62,534 nucleotides of DNA from the NCBI GenBank assembly GCA_016222805.1, contig JACRQG010000050.1:1-62534 (forward strand), given 5' to 3'. This document shows, in pieces, positions 25,182 through 34,254 of the stretch; position 1 is the first letter of the stretch; each line of letters opens with the position of its first letter. The position numbers were made by a program, and so were the translations under genes. The notes beneath the pieces were generated by a model. The model worked only from the letters and a program-made list of their open reading frames with translations, was not told the origin of the DNA and ran no database searches. Source of the DNA: Verrucomicrobiota bacterium (GTDB taxonomy: Bacteria > Verrucomicrobiota > Verrucomicrobiia > Opitutales > Opitutaceae).

Positions 25182-28127
25182 TCAAAACGTGAGACTGGTC
25201 GTGAGGCGGACGCGGCGCGGGTCCTGGAGGAGGACGCGCAGGTAGCCGGATTGGCGGGAATTGTAGCGCAGCGGCATGACTTCGTCCTCCCCGGTCAGGT
25301 TGGTGACGTTCACCTGGACCGTCAGCTCCGCGCTGCGCCCGCGGATCGCCACGCGGCGCCGGTAGCCCACGAAGGCGTCGGCCTTGAAATCCTCGGGTCC
25401 GATGAGCGTGCGCCCGTAGAGGTCGGTGCCGTCGGGGGTCGTGCTTTCGATCACGCGACCCAATTTCGAACGGTCCTGCCAGCGCACCCCGCCGCCGATG
25501 AAGGCGCCCTTGAGCGGTCCCGAGGTCCACGTGTAGCGGCCGCTCGCGTTGGCCTTGTAGGGCCGGTCGCCGAAACCGAAGTTGTAGAAGTCACGGAGCC
25601 GCCGCGTCAGCTGCAGGAGGGCGGCGGCATCCTGGTCGATCGAGGTGTTGGCGGTGGCGTTGACCAGCGCCCCCGCGCCCGGGGTCGCGTACCAGAAGGC
25701 GCGCTCCCGGTTGTACCACGTCTCGAACTCCGGGAAGACATTCGAGCGGTCGGTCACCGTGTGGGAGAAGTTCAGCAAGCCGGTGAGGCTGCGCGTGGGG
25801 TTGAACCACACCGAGAGTTCGTACCCGCGGTTCACAATGTCGGAACTGGCGCTGAGATTCGACTCGTCGCCGATGGTGTGCGCCAGCTGCTCGGCGGCGG
25901 TGATGCGGCGATTCTCGAACAACGTCTGCAGGATGCGCGAGGACGGCGTGGCGAGATCGTAGGCGCCGCCGCGGATGTTGATGTTGAAATTCCCGCCGGC
26001 GGTCTTGCGCTGCGAGGTCTGGAAGACGGTGGCGCGGGCATAAATCCGCCCGTCGAGCAGCGAGAGTGCGAGACCGTAGTCCCGCGTGCGGCCCTCGGCG
26101 GGAGGCGGCAGCTGCTCGTCGGGCAGCAGGACGGTGTTCAGCTTGGGCTGCGCGTTGTTGTCGCCTTCGTTGTAGAAGACGGAAATCCAGCGGGCGACAT
26201 GCCAGACCGCGCCCAGCGTGCGGGTGACCGGCTCGTACCCGAGGCTCTCCACCGCGTCGTGCGTGAACAGGAGCGAGTTGAGCACGCGCGCTCCGGAGCG
26301 GACCAGCGGGTGGTCCGCGCCCAGGCGCGTGTTGCCCATGACATCGAAGACCATCCGATCCCAGCGCACGCCGCCCGTGAAGATCACGCGGTTCTCAAGG
26401 AACGAGCTCTGCGTGACGCCCATCACGCTGTCGGTCGTGCGCCGGATGCTGCCGCCGGCGACGCTCTGGTTGACCCAGGCCCGGTGGTACGTGCGACCGT
26501 TGCGGACGACGGTGACGGCGTCGTCGGGATGGCCCGCGTAGTAGGTGTCGAGGCGGCCGGGGACGAGGTAGTGGCGGCGGGTGATGAAGTTCGCCGCGGC
26601 CTCGGGGTTGGCCGCGTCGCCGATCGGCACGCCCTGCTCGTCGACGAAGATCTCGCGCCCCGGGTAGCGCCAGGCGAACTGCCGGCCGTGTTCGGCCATG
26701 AAGGCCAGGTGGTGCCGGCCGAGGCGCCCGCGGTCGAGCCGCATCGCCAGGGCGGCGCGGAGGACGTCGTTGCCCGTGCGCCCGTCGTCGCTCTTCCACT
26801 GGGCGTCGAAGTAAAGCCGGCCGGCGTTGGCGTTCGGGATCAGCGTGCCGCTGCCGTTGGGGTTGGGCAGGGAGAGGTTCGGGTCGCCGCCGTAGACGAG
26901 GAGATTGTTCACGGGGGAGATCACCCACTGCTTCGTGCGCTCGTGCAGGTACGCGAGCTCGAGCGTCACGGCCGGCGTGAAACGGTGTTCGATCGCACTC
27001 ACGAGGCGATCGAAGTTCGTGTCGCGCGTCGCCCCCGGGCCGAAAACGCTCGTGTCGTAGGGAATCTGCGCCGCCGGGACGAGCGTGAGGCCGGCGCGCT
27101 GGGTGGCGGGAATGTTGACGTCCTCGACCGTGCTTTCGAGCAGGCGGAAGTTCACCGCGTTGCGGGTGGTGAGGACAAAGGGCGGCGCGCCGGCCGAGTC
27201 GGTGACGACGAGGTTGCGCACGGCGGTGTTGCGGTTGACCCCGAAGCCGCGGTCGGCGGTGGTCCAGGTCGCGTCGTTGCCCGTGCGGCGGCCCGCGGCG
27301 AGCCAGAGGGTGTTGGCGTCGAAGGCCGTCATCGGCAGGAGCACGTGGCCCGTCATCTGGCCGGTCTCGTAGCTGGCGGTCCAGCTGGTCCGGGCCCAGG
27401 GTTGATAGCGCACCGCGACGGCGCTGCGGCTCGCCTCGCTCCAGTCCCAGCGGCGCCAGCCGGCGCTGTGCTGCTCCAGGCCATTCAGGCGCAGGGCGAG
27501 CTTTCCCGGGAGGAGGATCTGGTTGTGATCGAGCTCAGCGCGGCGCAGGTGCCACTCGCCGCCCTGGAGTCGGAGGGCCGTGCGGTTCCGGTTGAGTTGG
27601 GCGCGCTTCGTCATGACGTTGACCAAACCGCCCGGTGAACCGAAGCCGAAGAGGATCGAGTTCGGCCCGCTCGCCAGCTCCACGCGCTCGGTGTTGTAGT
27701 TGTCGACCGAGATCCCGGCCTCGAAGAAATCCATGCTCACGCTGGCGGAGAGGCCGCGCACGACGATGCGGGTGTCGACCAGGTCGCTGCCGCCGACGAA
27801 GGTCGGATTCGCGTCCGACGAGGTCTCGAGCATGTCGACCGCGAGATTCGGGGAGTACGCGGTGATGTCGCCGAGCCCGTTGGCGGCGAAGTCCGCGATG
27901 TATTCGGGGGTGAAGACCATCACCGCGGCGGCGGTGTCCTTGAGGCTGGAGTTGAGCCGGCTGCCCGAGAGCGTATCGCCACCCTGGTAGCCGACGTCCT
28001 TGTCGGCGGCGACTTCGAAGACGGAGAGTTGCACGGGCGCCGCGGGGGCGGGGGGCGGCGGCAGGACCTGGGCCGCCGCGGGCGCCAGGGCAAGGACCAG
28101 GGAGGGAAGAAGCGGGCGCGCGGTCAT
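25182..28127 (-). CDS. TonB-dependent outer-membrane receptor
   Basis: A 981-residue outer-membrane transporter. A signal peptide (MTARPLLPSLVLALAPAAA) and proline-rich linker lead into VQLSVFEVAADKDVGYQGGD, a motif often seen near the TonB box of Opitutaceae receptors. The plug covers about residues 45-180 (LSGSRLNSSLKDTAAAVMVF, DTRIVVRGLSASVSMDFFEAG, RVELASGPNSILFGFGSPGG). The barrel ends in Phe (RLTTSLTF). The frame is open up to 28424, but the ATG at 28127 gives the signal peptide. It is divergent from the beta-helix protein gene, with an operator-like palindrome in between, and upstream of a sulfatase. The substrate is probably a sulfated oligosaccharide. Confidence 0.93.
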   Translation of the reverse strand: MTARPLLPSLVLALAPAAAQVLPPPPAPAAPVQLSVFEVAADKDVGYQGGDTLSGSRLNSSLKDTAAAVMVFTPEYIADFAANGLGDITAYSPNLAVDMLETSSDANPTFVGGSDLVDTRIVVRGLSASVSMDFFEAGISVDNYNTERVELASGPNSILFGFGSPGGLVNVMTKRAQLNRNRTALRLQGGEWHLRRAELDHNQILLPGKLALRLNGLEQHSAGWRRWDWSEASRSAVAVRYQPWARTSWTASYETGQMTGHVLLPMTAFDANTLWLAAGRRTGNDATWTTADRGFGVNRNTAVRNLVVTDSAGAPPFVLTTRNAVNFRLLESTVEDVNIPATQRAGLTLVPAAQIPYDTSVFGPGATRDTNFDRLVSAIEHRFTPAVTLELAYLHERTKQWVISPVNNLLVYGGDPNLSLPNPNGSGTLIPNANAGRLYFDAQWKSDDGRTGNDVLRAALAMRLDRGRLGRHHLAFMAEHGRQFAWRYPGREIFVDEQGVPIGDAANPEAAANFITRRHYLVPGRLDTYYAGHPDDAVTVVRNGRTYHRAWVNQSVAGGSIRRTTDSVMGVTQSSFLENRVIFTGGVRWDRMVFDVMGNTRLGADHPLVRSGARVLNSLLFTHDAVESLGYEPVTRTLGAVWHVARWISVFYNEGDNNAQPKLNTVLLPDEQLPPPAEGRTRDYGLALSLLDGRIYARATVFQTSQRKTAGGNFNINIRGGAYDLATPSSRILQTLFENRRITAAEQLAHTIGDESNLSASSDIVNRGYELSVWFNPTRSLTGLLNFSHTVTDRSNVFPEFETWYNRERAFWYATPGAGALVNATANTSIDQDAAALLQLTRRLRDFYNFGFGDRPYKANASGRYTWTSGPLKGAFIGGGVRWQDRSKLGRVIESTTPDGTDLYGRTLIGPEDFKADAFVGYRRRVAIRGRSAELTVQVNVTNLTGEDEVMPLRYNSRQSGYLRVLLQDPRRVRLTTSLTF

Positions 28128-28270
28128 GGGGTGGCGGGGAGGGGCGGGGCGCAGTGACCGGATCGCAGCGAGGCGTCCGGCTCCGGCGGTTTCAAGGGGA
28201 AAACTCGCAGCCGACCGCGGCTGACCGTTTGGAGCGACTCTCAACTCCCGCGCGCGCCGCACCGGGCGCC

Positions 28271-28284
28271 CGGAAACGCTTGCG
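28271..28284. promoter_or_regulatory. LacI-type operator between divergent TBDR and beta-helix genes
   Basis: The 14-mer CGGAAACGCTTGCG fits the LacI/PurR operator pattern nGnAAnCGnTTnCn with the central CG intact; only the outermost T and A of the consensus differ. It lies 143 bp from the TBDR start and 33 bp before the chosen beta-helix start, where a repressor could block both promoters. Confidence 0.5.
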
Positions 28285-28317
28285 GCAGTGATACCGGCTC
28301 CCGAAGGTCCCGGCTGC

Positions 28318-30867
28318 ATGCGTGACCGGTCGCCCGTTGCCAACCGGGGCCTGATGTTGCCCCTGCCGTTCCCGCCTCTGCCGCATCCGCGGTGGATCGG
28401 GATCGCCCTCGCCACGCTTTCCACGGCCCTGGCCCAGACCGAGTGGCGCAGTTCGCTTTATCCGGAGGACTGGACGCCGCCGACCACGCTGCGCTTCGAG
28501 ACGGACAAGCTGATCCAGGACTGGTCATACGCCGGCTACCGGCGGGGCGAGGGGGAGATTCCCGACATTCGCGGACCGGTGTTCGACGTGACGGCCCACG
28601 GCGCGGATCCCACGGGTGAGGCGGATTCAACGGCTGCCATCCAGCGGGCGATTGACGCCGCGGCTGCGGCGGGCGGCGGAGTGGTGTGGATGCCGGCGGG
28701 GACGTTCAAGCTGTCGCCGCAGGGGAGCAACACCCACGCCCTCCGCATCGCGACCAGCGGCATCGTGCTGCGAGGGGCGGGGCGCGAGCGGACCTTCCTG
28801 TTTAACGAAGCGACGTCGATGCGGGGCAAGTACATCATCCGGGTGGAAGGATCGACCTCGAGCTGGAGCACGGTGCCGGCTGGGAGCCCGCAACCGCGCC
28901 TCACGGAGGATCTGCCCGGCCCGGCCACGGTGATTCCCGTGGCCGCCACGACGGGTTTTGCGGTGGGCGACTGGGTGGTGCTGCGCGCTGACGCCACAGA
29001 TGCGTTTGTCGCGGAGCATAACATGACCGACCTCTGGGCGGGCCAGGGCAGCAGCCTGGGCGGCGTGATGTTCCTCCGGCAGGTTGTGGCGGTGGACGCG
29101 ACGGCCTCGCGGATCATGATCGATGTGCCGACCCGGTATTACCTGAAGACCCGCGACAACGCCCGCGTGCACCGCGCGGTGCCGCATGTCGAGGAAGTCG
29201 GCCTGGAGGATTTCGCGATCGGCAACCGCGAGCATCCGCAGGCGGCGAGCCGCACCGGCTGGGGCGAGGAGGATTACAACACCGCGGGCAACGGCTCGTA
29301 CGACGTGCACGGGTCGTTCGCGATTGCCTTCCTCCGCGGGCGCAACTCCTGGATCTCCGGGGTCGCGTCCTACCGGCCGCCGGGCAACGGCCTGAACACG
29401 CACCTGCTTTCCAACGGCATCCTGCTGCAGAACTGCCGCGGCATCACGGTGCGAAGCTGCGATTTCCAGCGCCCCCTCTATGGCGGCGGGGGCGGCAATG
29501 GCTACATGTACCGCCTGCAGGCGAGCAACGAGTGCCTGGTGCGCGACAGTGCCGCGCGCTACTGCCGGCACGGTTTCGTTTATTCCCACATGGCCTGTTC
29601 CGGCAACGTGATCCTCGGGGGAATCGGGCAGGTAACCCGCACGCAGGCGGCCGCGCCCGGTTCGACGAGCGGCGAGGGGAGCGACCACCACATGCACCTG
29701 AGCCAGTCGAACCTGATCGACGGGGTGCAACTCGATCGTGATTTCTTCACGGCCCACTATCGCGGCACGTCGGGCACGCCGCCCCAGCACGGCCAAGGCG
29801 GCACGCAGACGGTCTTCTGGAACCTGATCGGGACGGCCTACCAGCCGGGCAAGACCTTTATCGTGCGCAGCGAGCAGGCGCGTTACGGCTACATCATCGG
29901 CACGCGGGGTGCCGCCAGCGGCCTGACGACCACCAGCGGCGCGCCGGCCGCGCGGACCGCACCGGTCGATCACACGGAGGGGGCGGGGCGAGGCGACACC
30001 CTGCGGCCGCTGTCGCTCTACCAGGATCAACTCGCCCGCCGGCGGGCCCGGCTGCAGGCGGAGCCGGCGACGGCGCGTCTGGTCAACCTCGCCACCCGTG
30101 CCCTGGTCGGCGGAGCAGCGGGCACCCCCATCGCGGGCTTCGTGGTCGGCGGCACCGGCGCCAAGCGGGTGCTCGTGCGGGCGGTGGGGCCCGGATTGGC
30201 GCAGTTCGGCCTCACCGGCGTGCTGGCCGATCCCAGCGTGGCGGTGCTGACGAGCGGAGGGGCCACGGTGGCGGCCAACGACACCTGGAGCGGCGCCGAT
30301 GCGCCGACCTTTGCGGGTGTGGGGGCCTTTGCGCTGCCGTCCGGCAGTCGCGACGCCGCGGTCGTCGCGGCGCTCGCGGCGGGTCCCTATACGACGCCCA
30401 TCGGTGCCGGGGGCGGCAGCGGACTTGCCCTGCTCGAGGTGTACGACACGCAGCCGGCCGCCTCGACGGCGGTCCTTGTGAACGCCAGCACGCGGGCGTT
30501 TGTCGGATCCGGGGACACGGTGCTGATTCCAGGCTTCGTGGTGGCGGGCAGCGGCCAGGCCCGGCTGTTGATTCGCGCCATCGGACCGGGCCTCGCCAGT
30601 TTCGGCGTGGCCGGAATCCTCGCGGATCCGGAACTGACTCTCTACGACGGGCCACTCGCGGTCGCGTCGAATGACAACTGGGGCAGCGCCTCGAACGCCG
30701 GAGACATCCTGGCGGCCGCGCGTCAGGCCGGGGCGTTTGCCCTGCCGGCCGGCAGCCGTGACGCCGCCCTGCTCGTGCCGCTGCGGGCCGGCGCGTATAC
30801 CGTGCGCGTGGGTGGCGTCGGCAACAGCACCGGCACCGCGCTGGTGGAGATCTACGTGGTGCCGTAG
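28318..30867 (+). CDS. Secreted pectate-lyase-fold protein with duplicated C-terminal domain
   Basis: An 849-residue exported protein. The signal region ends at LSTALA (about residue 39). A pectate-lyase-3/glycosidase-55-like beta-helix starts at FDVTAHGADPTGEADSTAAIQRAID with GGGVVWMPAGTFKLS, and continues through GNGLNTHLLSNGILLQNCRG, ASNECLVRDSAARYCRHG and SDHHMHLSQSNLID. Residues about 588-849 hold two copies of a domain of about 130 residues, each with LVN.(A/S)TR, GFVV.G, (V/I)RA(V/I)GPGLA.FG and LPSGSRDAA-like blocks. An ATG at 28354 would also keep the signal peptide. No lyase or hydrolase residues could be assigned, so the activity is unknown. Confidence 0.85.
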   Translation: MRDRSPVANRGLMLPLPFPPLPHPRWIGIALATLSTALAQTEWRSSLYPEDWTPPTTLRFETDKLIQDWSYAGYRRGEGEIPDIRGPVFDVTAHGADPTGEADSTAAIQRAIDAAAAAGGGVVWMPAGTFKLSPQGSNTHALRIATSGIVLRGAGRERTFLFNEATSMRGKYIIRVEGSTSSWSTVPAGSPQPRLTEDLPGPATVIPVAATTGFAVGDWVVLRADATDAFVAEHNMTDLWAGQGSSLGGVMFLRQVVAVDATASRIMIDVPTRYYLKTRDNARVHRAVPHVEEVGLEDFAIGNREHPQAASRTGWGEEDYNTAGNGSYDVHGSFAIAFLRGRNSWISGVASYRPPGNGLNTHLLSNGILLQNCRGITVRSCDFQRPLYGGGGGNGYMYRLQASNECLVRDSAARYCRHGFVYSHMACSGNVILGGIGQVTRTQAAAPGSTSGEGSDHHMHLSQSNLIDGVQLDRDFFTAHYRGTSGTPPQHGQGGTQTVFWNLIGTAYQPGKTFIVRSEQARYGYIIGTRGAASGLTTTSGAPAARTAPVDHTEGAGRGDTLRPLSLYQDQLARRRARLQAEPATARLVNLATRALVGGAAGTPIAGFVVGGTGAKRVLVRAVGPGLAQFGLTGVLADPSVAVLTSGGATVAANDTWSGADAPTFAGVGAFALPSGSRDAAVVAALAAGPYTTPIGAGGGSGLALLEVYDTQPAASTAVLVNASTRAFVGSGDTVLIPGFVVAGSGQARLLIRAIGPGLASFGVAGILADPELTLYDGPLAVASNDNWGSASNAGDILAAARQAGAFALPAGSRDAALLVPLRAGAYTVRVGGVGNSTGTALVEIYVVP

Positions 30868-31047
30868 ACGGTCCGGGTCGGGAACGGGACGCCGCCTTTG
30901 AGCCGCGATTCCAGGAAGATAACGGGGCACGGCCAACCCGGGTGTTTTCAGGCTCCACAACGCACGGGCAGCGGGGCAGGCTGCGTTCTGGCGCGGGTTC
31001 ACCGCACTCCGCACTCCCACCCGCCGATCTCACCCCAGGATCCCGCC

Positions 31048-34000
31048 ATGCCCCTCCGCCTACCGCCGTTGTTCTCCCTCCCAACGTTCGGCGTATTCCG
31101 GTGCGCTCCGCCTGGCTTCGAAGCCGCTGGCCGGCTGTTCGCCATCCTCTTCACCCTGGGGATTGGCTCCGCGCCCTCCGTCGCCGCTGAGCCGGCCGCG
31201 GGCGCCACCCTCGAGGGCCGGGTGTTGAATGCGGCCGGCGATCAGTACGTGAACAACGCCCGGGTCACGGTTCGCGGAACCGGGATCGAGGCCTTCACGG
31301 ATGAGTCCGGGTCCTTCCGCATCGACGGCCTGCCCCGCGGCCCGGTGACGCTCGAGGTTTTCTACACCGGGACGGATGCGCAGGCGGTGACGGTCGATCT
31401 CACCGGGCGGGACCGCGTCGAGCGCGACATCCGGCTGACCAGCGGCGGACGCGGACGCGCGTTGGGAGAGGTGATCAAGCTCGAGTCGCTCGTCGTCTCT
31501 TCCTCGCGGGAGATGGACGGCGCCGCGATCGCGATCAACGAGCAGCGTTTCGCCCCCAACCTCGTGAACGTCGTCGCCGCCGACGAATTCGGCATCGTGC
31601 CCGACGGCAACATCGGCGAATTCCTGAAGATGCTTCCCGGGATCACCATGGATTACCGGGGCGGCGATCCGCGCGAGATCTCGATGAACGGCGTGTCGTC
31701 GTCGTATGTGCCAGTCACGATCGGCGGTTTCAGCCTCGCCACCTCCGAGGTGTCCGGCACGGGCCGCAACGTCGAACTGAACGCGGTCTCGATCAACAAC
31801 CTCTCGCGCATCGAGGCCGTGTACTCGCCGACGCCCGAGTCGCCCGGCTCCGCCCTGGCCGGCTCGGTGAACCTGGTTCCGCGCAGCGCCTTCGAGCGCG
31901 CCCGGCCGGTCTTCAACTTCAGCGCTTATCTCGCCGCGCGCGACAGCACCCGGGCGCTCCATCGCACCACCGGGCCGCAGCACGAACCCACTCACAAGGT
32001 CCGGCCGGGGTTCGAATTCTCCTGGGTGAAGCCGGTCAACCGGCGCTTCGGCTTCACGATCTCCGGCGGCGCCTCCACGCTCTACACCGAGGGCCCGCTG
32101 CTGACCAACACCTGGCGCGGCGCCGGTGCCGCCACCAATGGGGGCACGCTCCCCGACACCACGCCGGAGAATCCCTATCTCAGCGACTTCCTCGTTCGCA
32201 CCGAGTCGAAGATCGCCGACCGGTCCTCCTTCGCCACCACGGTCGACTACCGCGTGGGCGCGGCCAGCCGCGTGTCATTCTCCTTTCAGTACGGGACGTT
32301 CCACACGAACTACAACCAGCGTTCGTTGACCTTCATCGTGAACCGCGTGCTGCCGGGGAACTTCTCCCCGCGTTTCACGCGCGGTTTCGCCGGCGCCGGC
32401 GAGGTGCGCCTCTCCAACGGCGGCAATCACCGGTACAGCCGCACCTTCATGCCCACGCTGGCCTTCCGCCATGACGGCCCGATCTGGAAGGCCGAGGCCG
32501 GCCTTGGCTCCTCCCACGCCCAGAACCGCTTTCGCAATGTCGTCCAGGATCGCTTCGCGTCGACGCTCGCCCGGCGCACCGGAGTGACGGTCTCCTTCGA
32601 GGACAACTTCTACCTCCGGCCGCGGGTCATCAGCGTCACGGACGGCACGACGGGCGCCGTCGTGAATCCCTTTGACATTTCCACCTACGCCTTGAGCACC
32701 GCGGGCGCGAGTCCCCAGACCTCGCGCAATGTCCAGCGCACCGCTTACGCCAACCTCCGCCGGGCCTTCACCGGCCCCGTGCCCCTCACCCTCAAGGCGG
32801 GCCTCGATGTGCGGCAGTCGCGGTCCGACAACCGGACCACCAGCCTGTCCTACAATTACGTCGGCGCCGACGGGCGCGCCAGCACGACGCCGATCGGGTC
32901 CGACGACGGAGCGGGCGCCGTCTACGATCCTTACTTCCAGCAACTCGCCGGCCTTTTCGGCATTCCGCGCGTCCAGTGGGTGAGCAACGAGGCGGTCCTC
33001 GACCTGTTCCGCTCCAAGCCGGGCCATTTCACCGGCGACGACGCCGCGGTGTACCGATCGCAGGTGAACAACTCGAAGCTTTCGGAGGAGACTCTCACCG
33101 CCGCCTACTTGCGCGGCGATGCCGCCTTCCTCGACCGCCGCCTCCGGCTCACCGGTGGGGTGCGGGCCGAGCAGACCAACATCGACGCCCGCGGCCCGCT
33201 CAATGATCCGACCCGCAACTACCAGCGCGATGCGGGCGGTCGCGTCCTCCTGGGCGCCAACGGACGCCCCCTCCCGATCGCCACCGATCCCCTCGGCACT
33301 GCGCGGCTGACACTCGTCGATCGCGGCGCCCGCGTGGAAAAGGAGTACCTGCGGTGGTTTCCCAGTCTCAACGCGAGCTACAATGTCCGGGAGAACCTGA
33401 TCGCCCGCGCGGCGTGGTACACCTCGGTCGGCCGCCCGAACTTCAACCAGTATTCCGGCGGCGTGACCCTTCCCGACGTCGAGGCGCCGCCCAGCGCCAG
33501 CAACCGCATCACGGTCAACAACGCCGGCATCAAGTCGTGGAGCGCGAAGACCACCAAGGTCGGCCTCGAGTACTACTTCGAGCGCGTCGGGTTGCTGTCG
33601 GTCAGTGCCTTCCGGCGCGATTTCGAGAATTTCTTCGGCGCCACGGTCTTCGACGCGACCTCGGAGTTCCTCGCCCTCTACTCGCTCGATCCGGTGCTGT
33701 ATGATCGCTTCGAGGTTTCGACGCAGTACAACCTCCCCAGCCGCGTGCGCATGGAGGGGTTTGATGTGAACTACCGGCAGGCGCTCACCTTCCTGCCGCG
33801 CTGGGCCCGCGGAGTGCAGGTTTTCGCCAACGGCAGTTCCCAGCGGGCCACGGGCGCCGCCACGGGCAACTTTGCCGGTTACTACCCCAAGAGCGGCAGT
33901 TGGGGGATCAGTCTTTCGCGCGAAACCTACAACCTGCGCCTCAACTGGAACTACCTCGGCCGCCAGCGCCGCGGAGCCGTCACCGGCCGCAGTCTCGAGG

Positions 34001-34218
34001 CTGGCACCTACACCTGGGGCTTGAAGCGCTCCTACATCGATCTCACCGCCGAGTACTCGATCCGCCGGCACTTCGCCCTCTTCGCCAACCTGCGCAACCT
34101 GAACGACCCGACCGACGACGTCGAAATCAGCGGTCCCCACACTCCCGCGGAAGCCCAGTTCCGCCAGCGCGCCGAGTTCGGTTCGTTGTGGACCCTCGGC
34201 CTCAAGGGCACGTTCTGA
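31048..34218 (+). CDS. TonB-dependent receptor with N-terminal carboxypeptidase-regulatory-like domain
   Basis: A 1056-residue outer-membrane transporter. The long signal region ends near residue 47 (APSVAAEP). A carboxypeptidase-regulatory-like domain follows (about 52-130: ATLEGRVLNAAGDQYVNNAR, FRIDGLPRGPVTLEVFYTG). Then come a probable TonB box (VIKLESLVVSSSREMDGA), a plug with NIGEFLKMLPGITMDYRGGD and AGSVNLVPRSAFERARP, and a barrel ending in Phe (LGLKGTF). It is a close paralogue of the receptor at 48617-51745, sharing blocks such as RAEQTNI and GPLNDPTRNYQRDA. It starts the plus-strand cluster running to 39585 and is followed after 36 bp by another receptor. Confidence 0.93.
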   Translation: MPLRLPPLFSLPTFGVFRCAPPGFEAAGRLFAILFTLGIGSAPSVAAEPAAGATLEGRVLNAAGDQYVNNARVTVRGTGIEAFTDESGSFRIDGLPRGPVTLEVFYTGTDAQAVTVDLTGRDRVERDIRLTSGGRGRALGEVIKLESLVVSSSREMDGAAIAINEQRFAPNLVNVVAADEFGIVPDGNIGEFLKMLPGITMDYRGGDPREISMNGVSSSYVPVTIGGFSLATSEVSGTGRNVELNAVSINNLSRIEAVYSPTPESPGSALAGSVNLVPRSAFERARPVFNFSAYLAARDSTRALHRTTGPQHEPTHKVRPGFEFSWVKPVNRRFGFTISGGASTLYTEGPLLTNTWRGAGAATNGGTLPDTTPENPYLSDFLVRTESKIADRSSFATTVDYRVGAASRVSFSFQYGTFHTNYNQRSLTFIVNRVLPGNFSPRFTRGFAGAGEVRLSNGGNHRYSRTFMPTLAFRHDGPIWKAEAGLGSSHAQNRFRNVVQDRFASTLARRTGVTVSFEDNFYLRPRVISVTDGTTGAVVNPFDISTYALSTAGASPQTSRNVQRTAYANLRRAFTGPVPLTLKAGLDVRQSRSDNRTTSLSYNYVGADGRASTTPIGSDDGAGAVYDPYFQQLAGLFGIPRVQWVSNEAVLDLFRSKPGHFTGDDAAVYRSQVNNSKLSEETLTAAYLRGDAAFLDRRLRLTGGVRAEQTNIDARGPLNDPTRNYQRDAGGRVLLGANGRPLPIATDPLGTARLTLVDRGARVEKEYLRWFPSLNASYNVRENLIARAAWYTSVGRPNFNQYSGGVTLPDVEAPPSASNRITVNNAGIKSWSAKTTKVGLEYYFERVGLLSVSAFRRDFENFFGATVFDATSEFLALYSLDPVLYDRFEVSTQYNLPSRVRMEGFDVNYRQALTFLPRWARGVQVFANGSSQRATGAATGNFAGYYPKSGSWGISLSRETYNLRLNWNYLGRQRRGAVTGRSLEAGTYTWGLKRSYIDLTAEYSIRRHFALFANLRNLNDPTDDVEISGPHTPAEAQFRQRAEFGSLWTLGLKGTF

Positions 34219-34254
34219 CGGCGCATAGCTCCCGCCTTCTTGCTCCCCTCCGCC

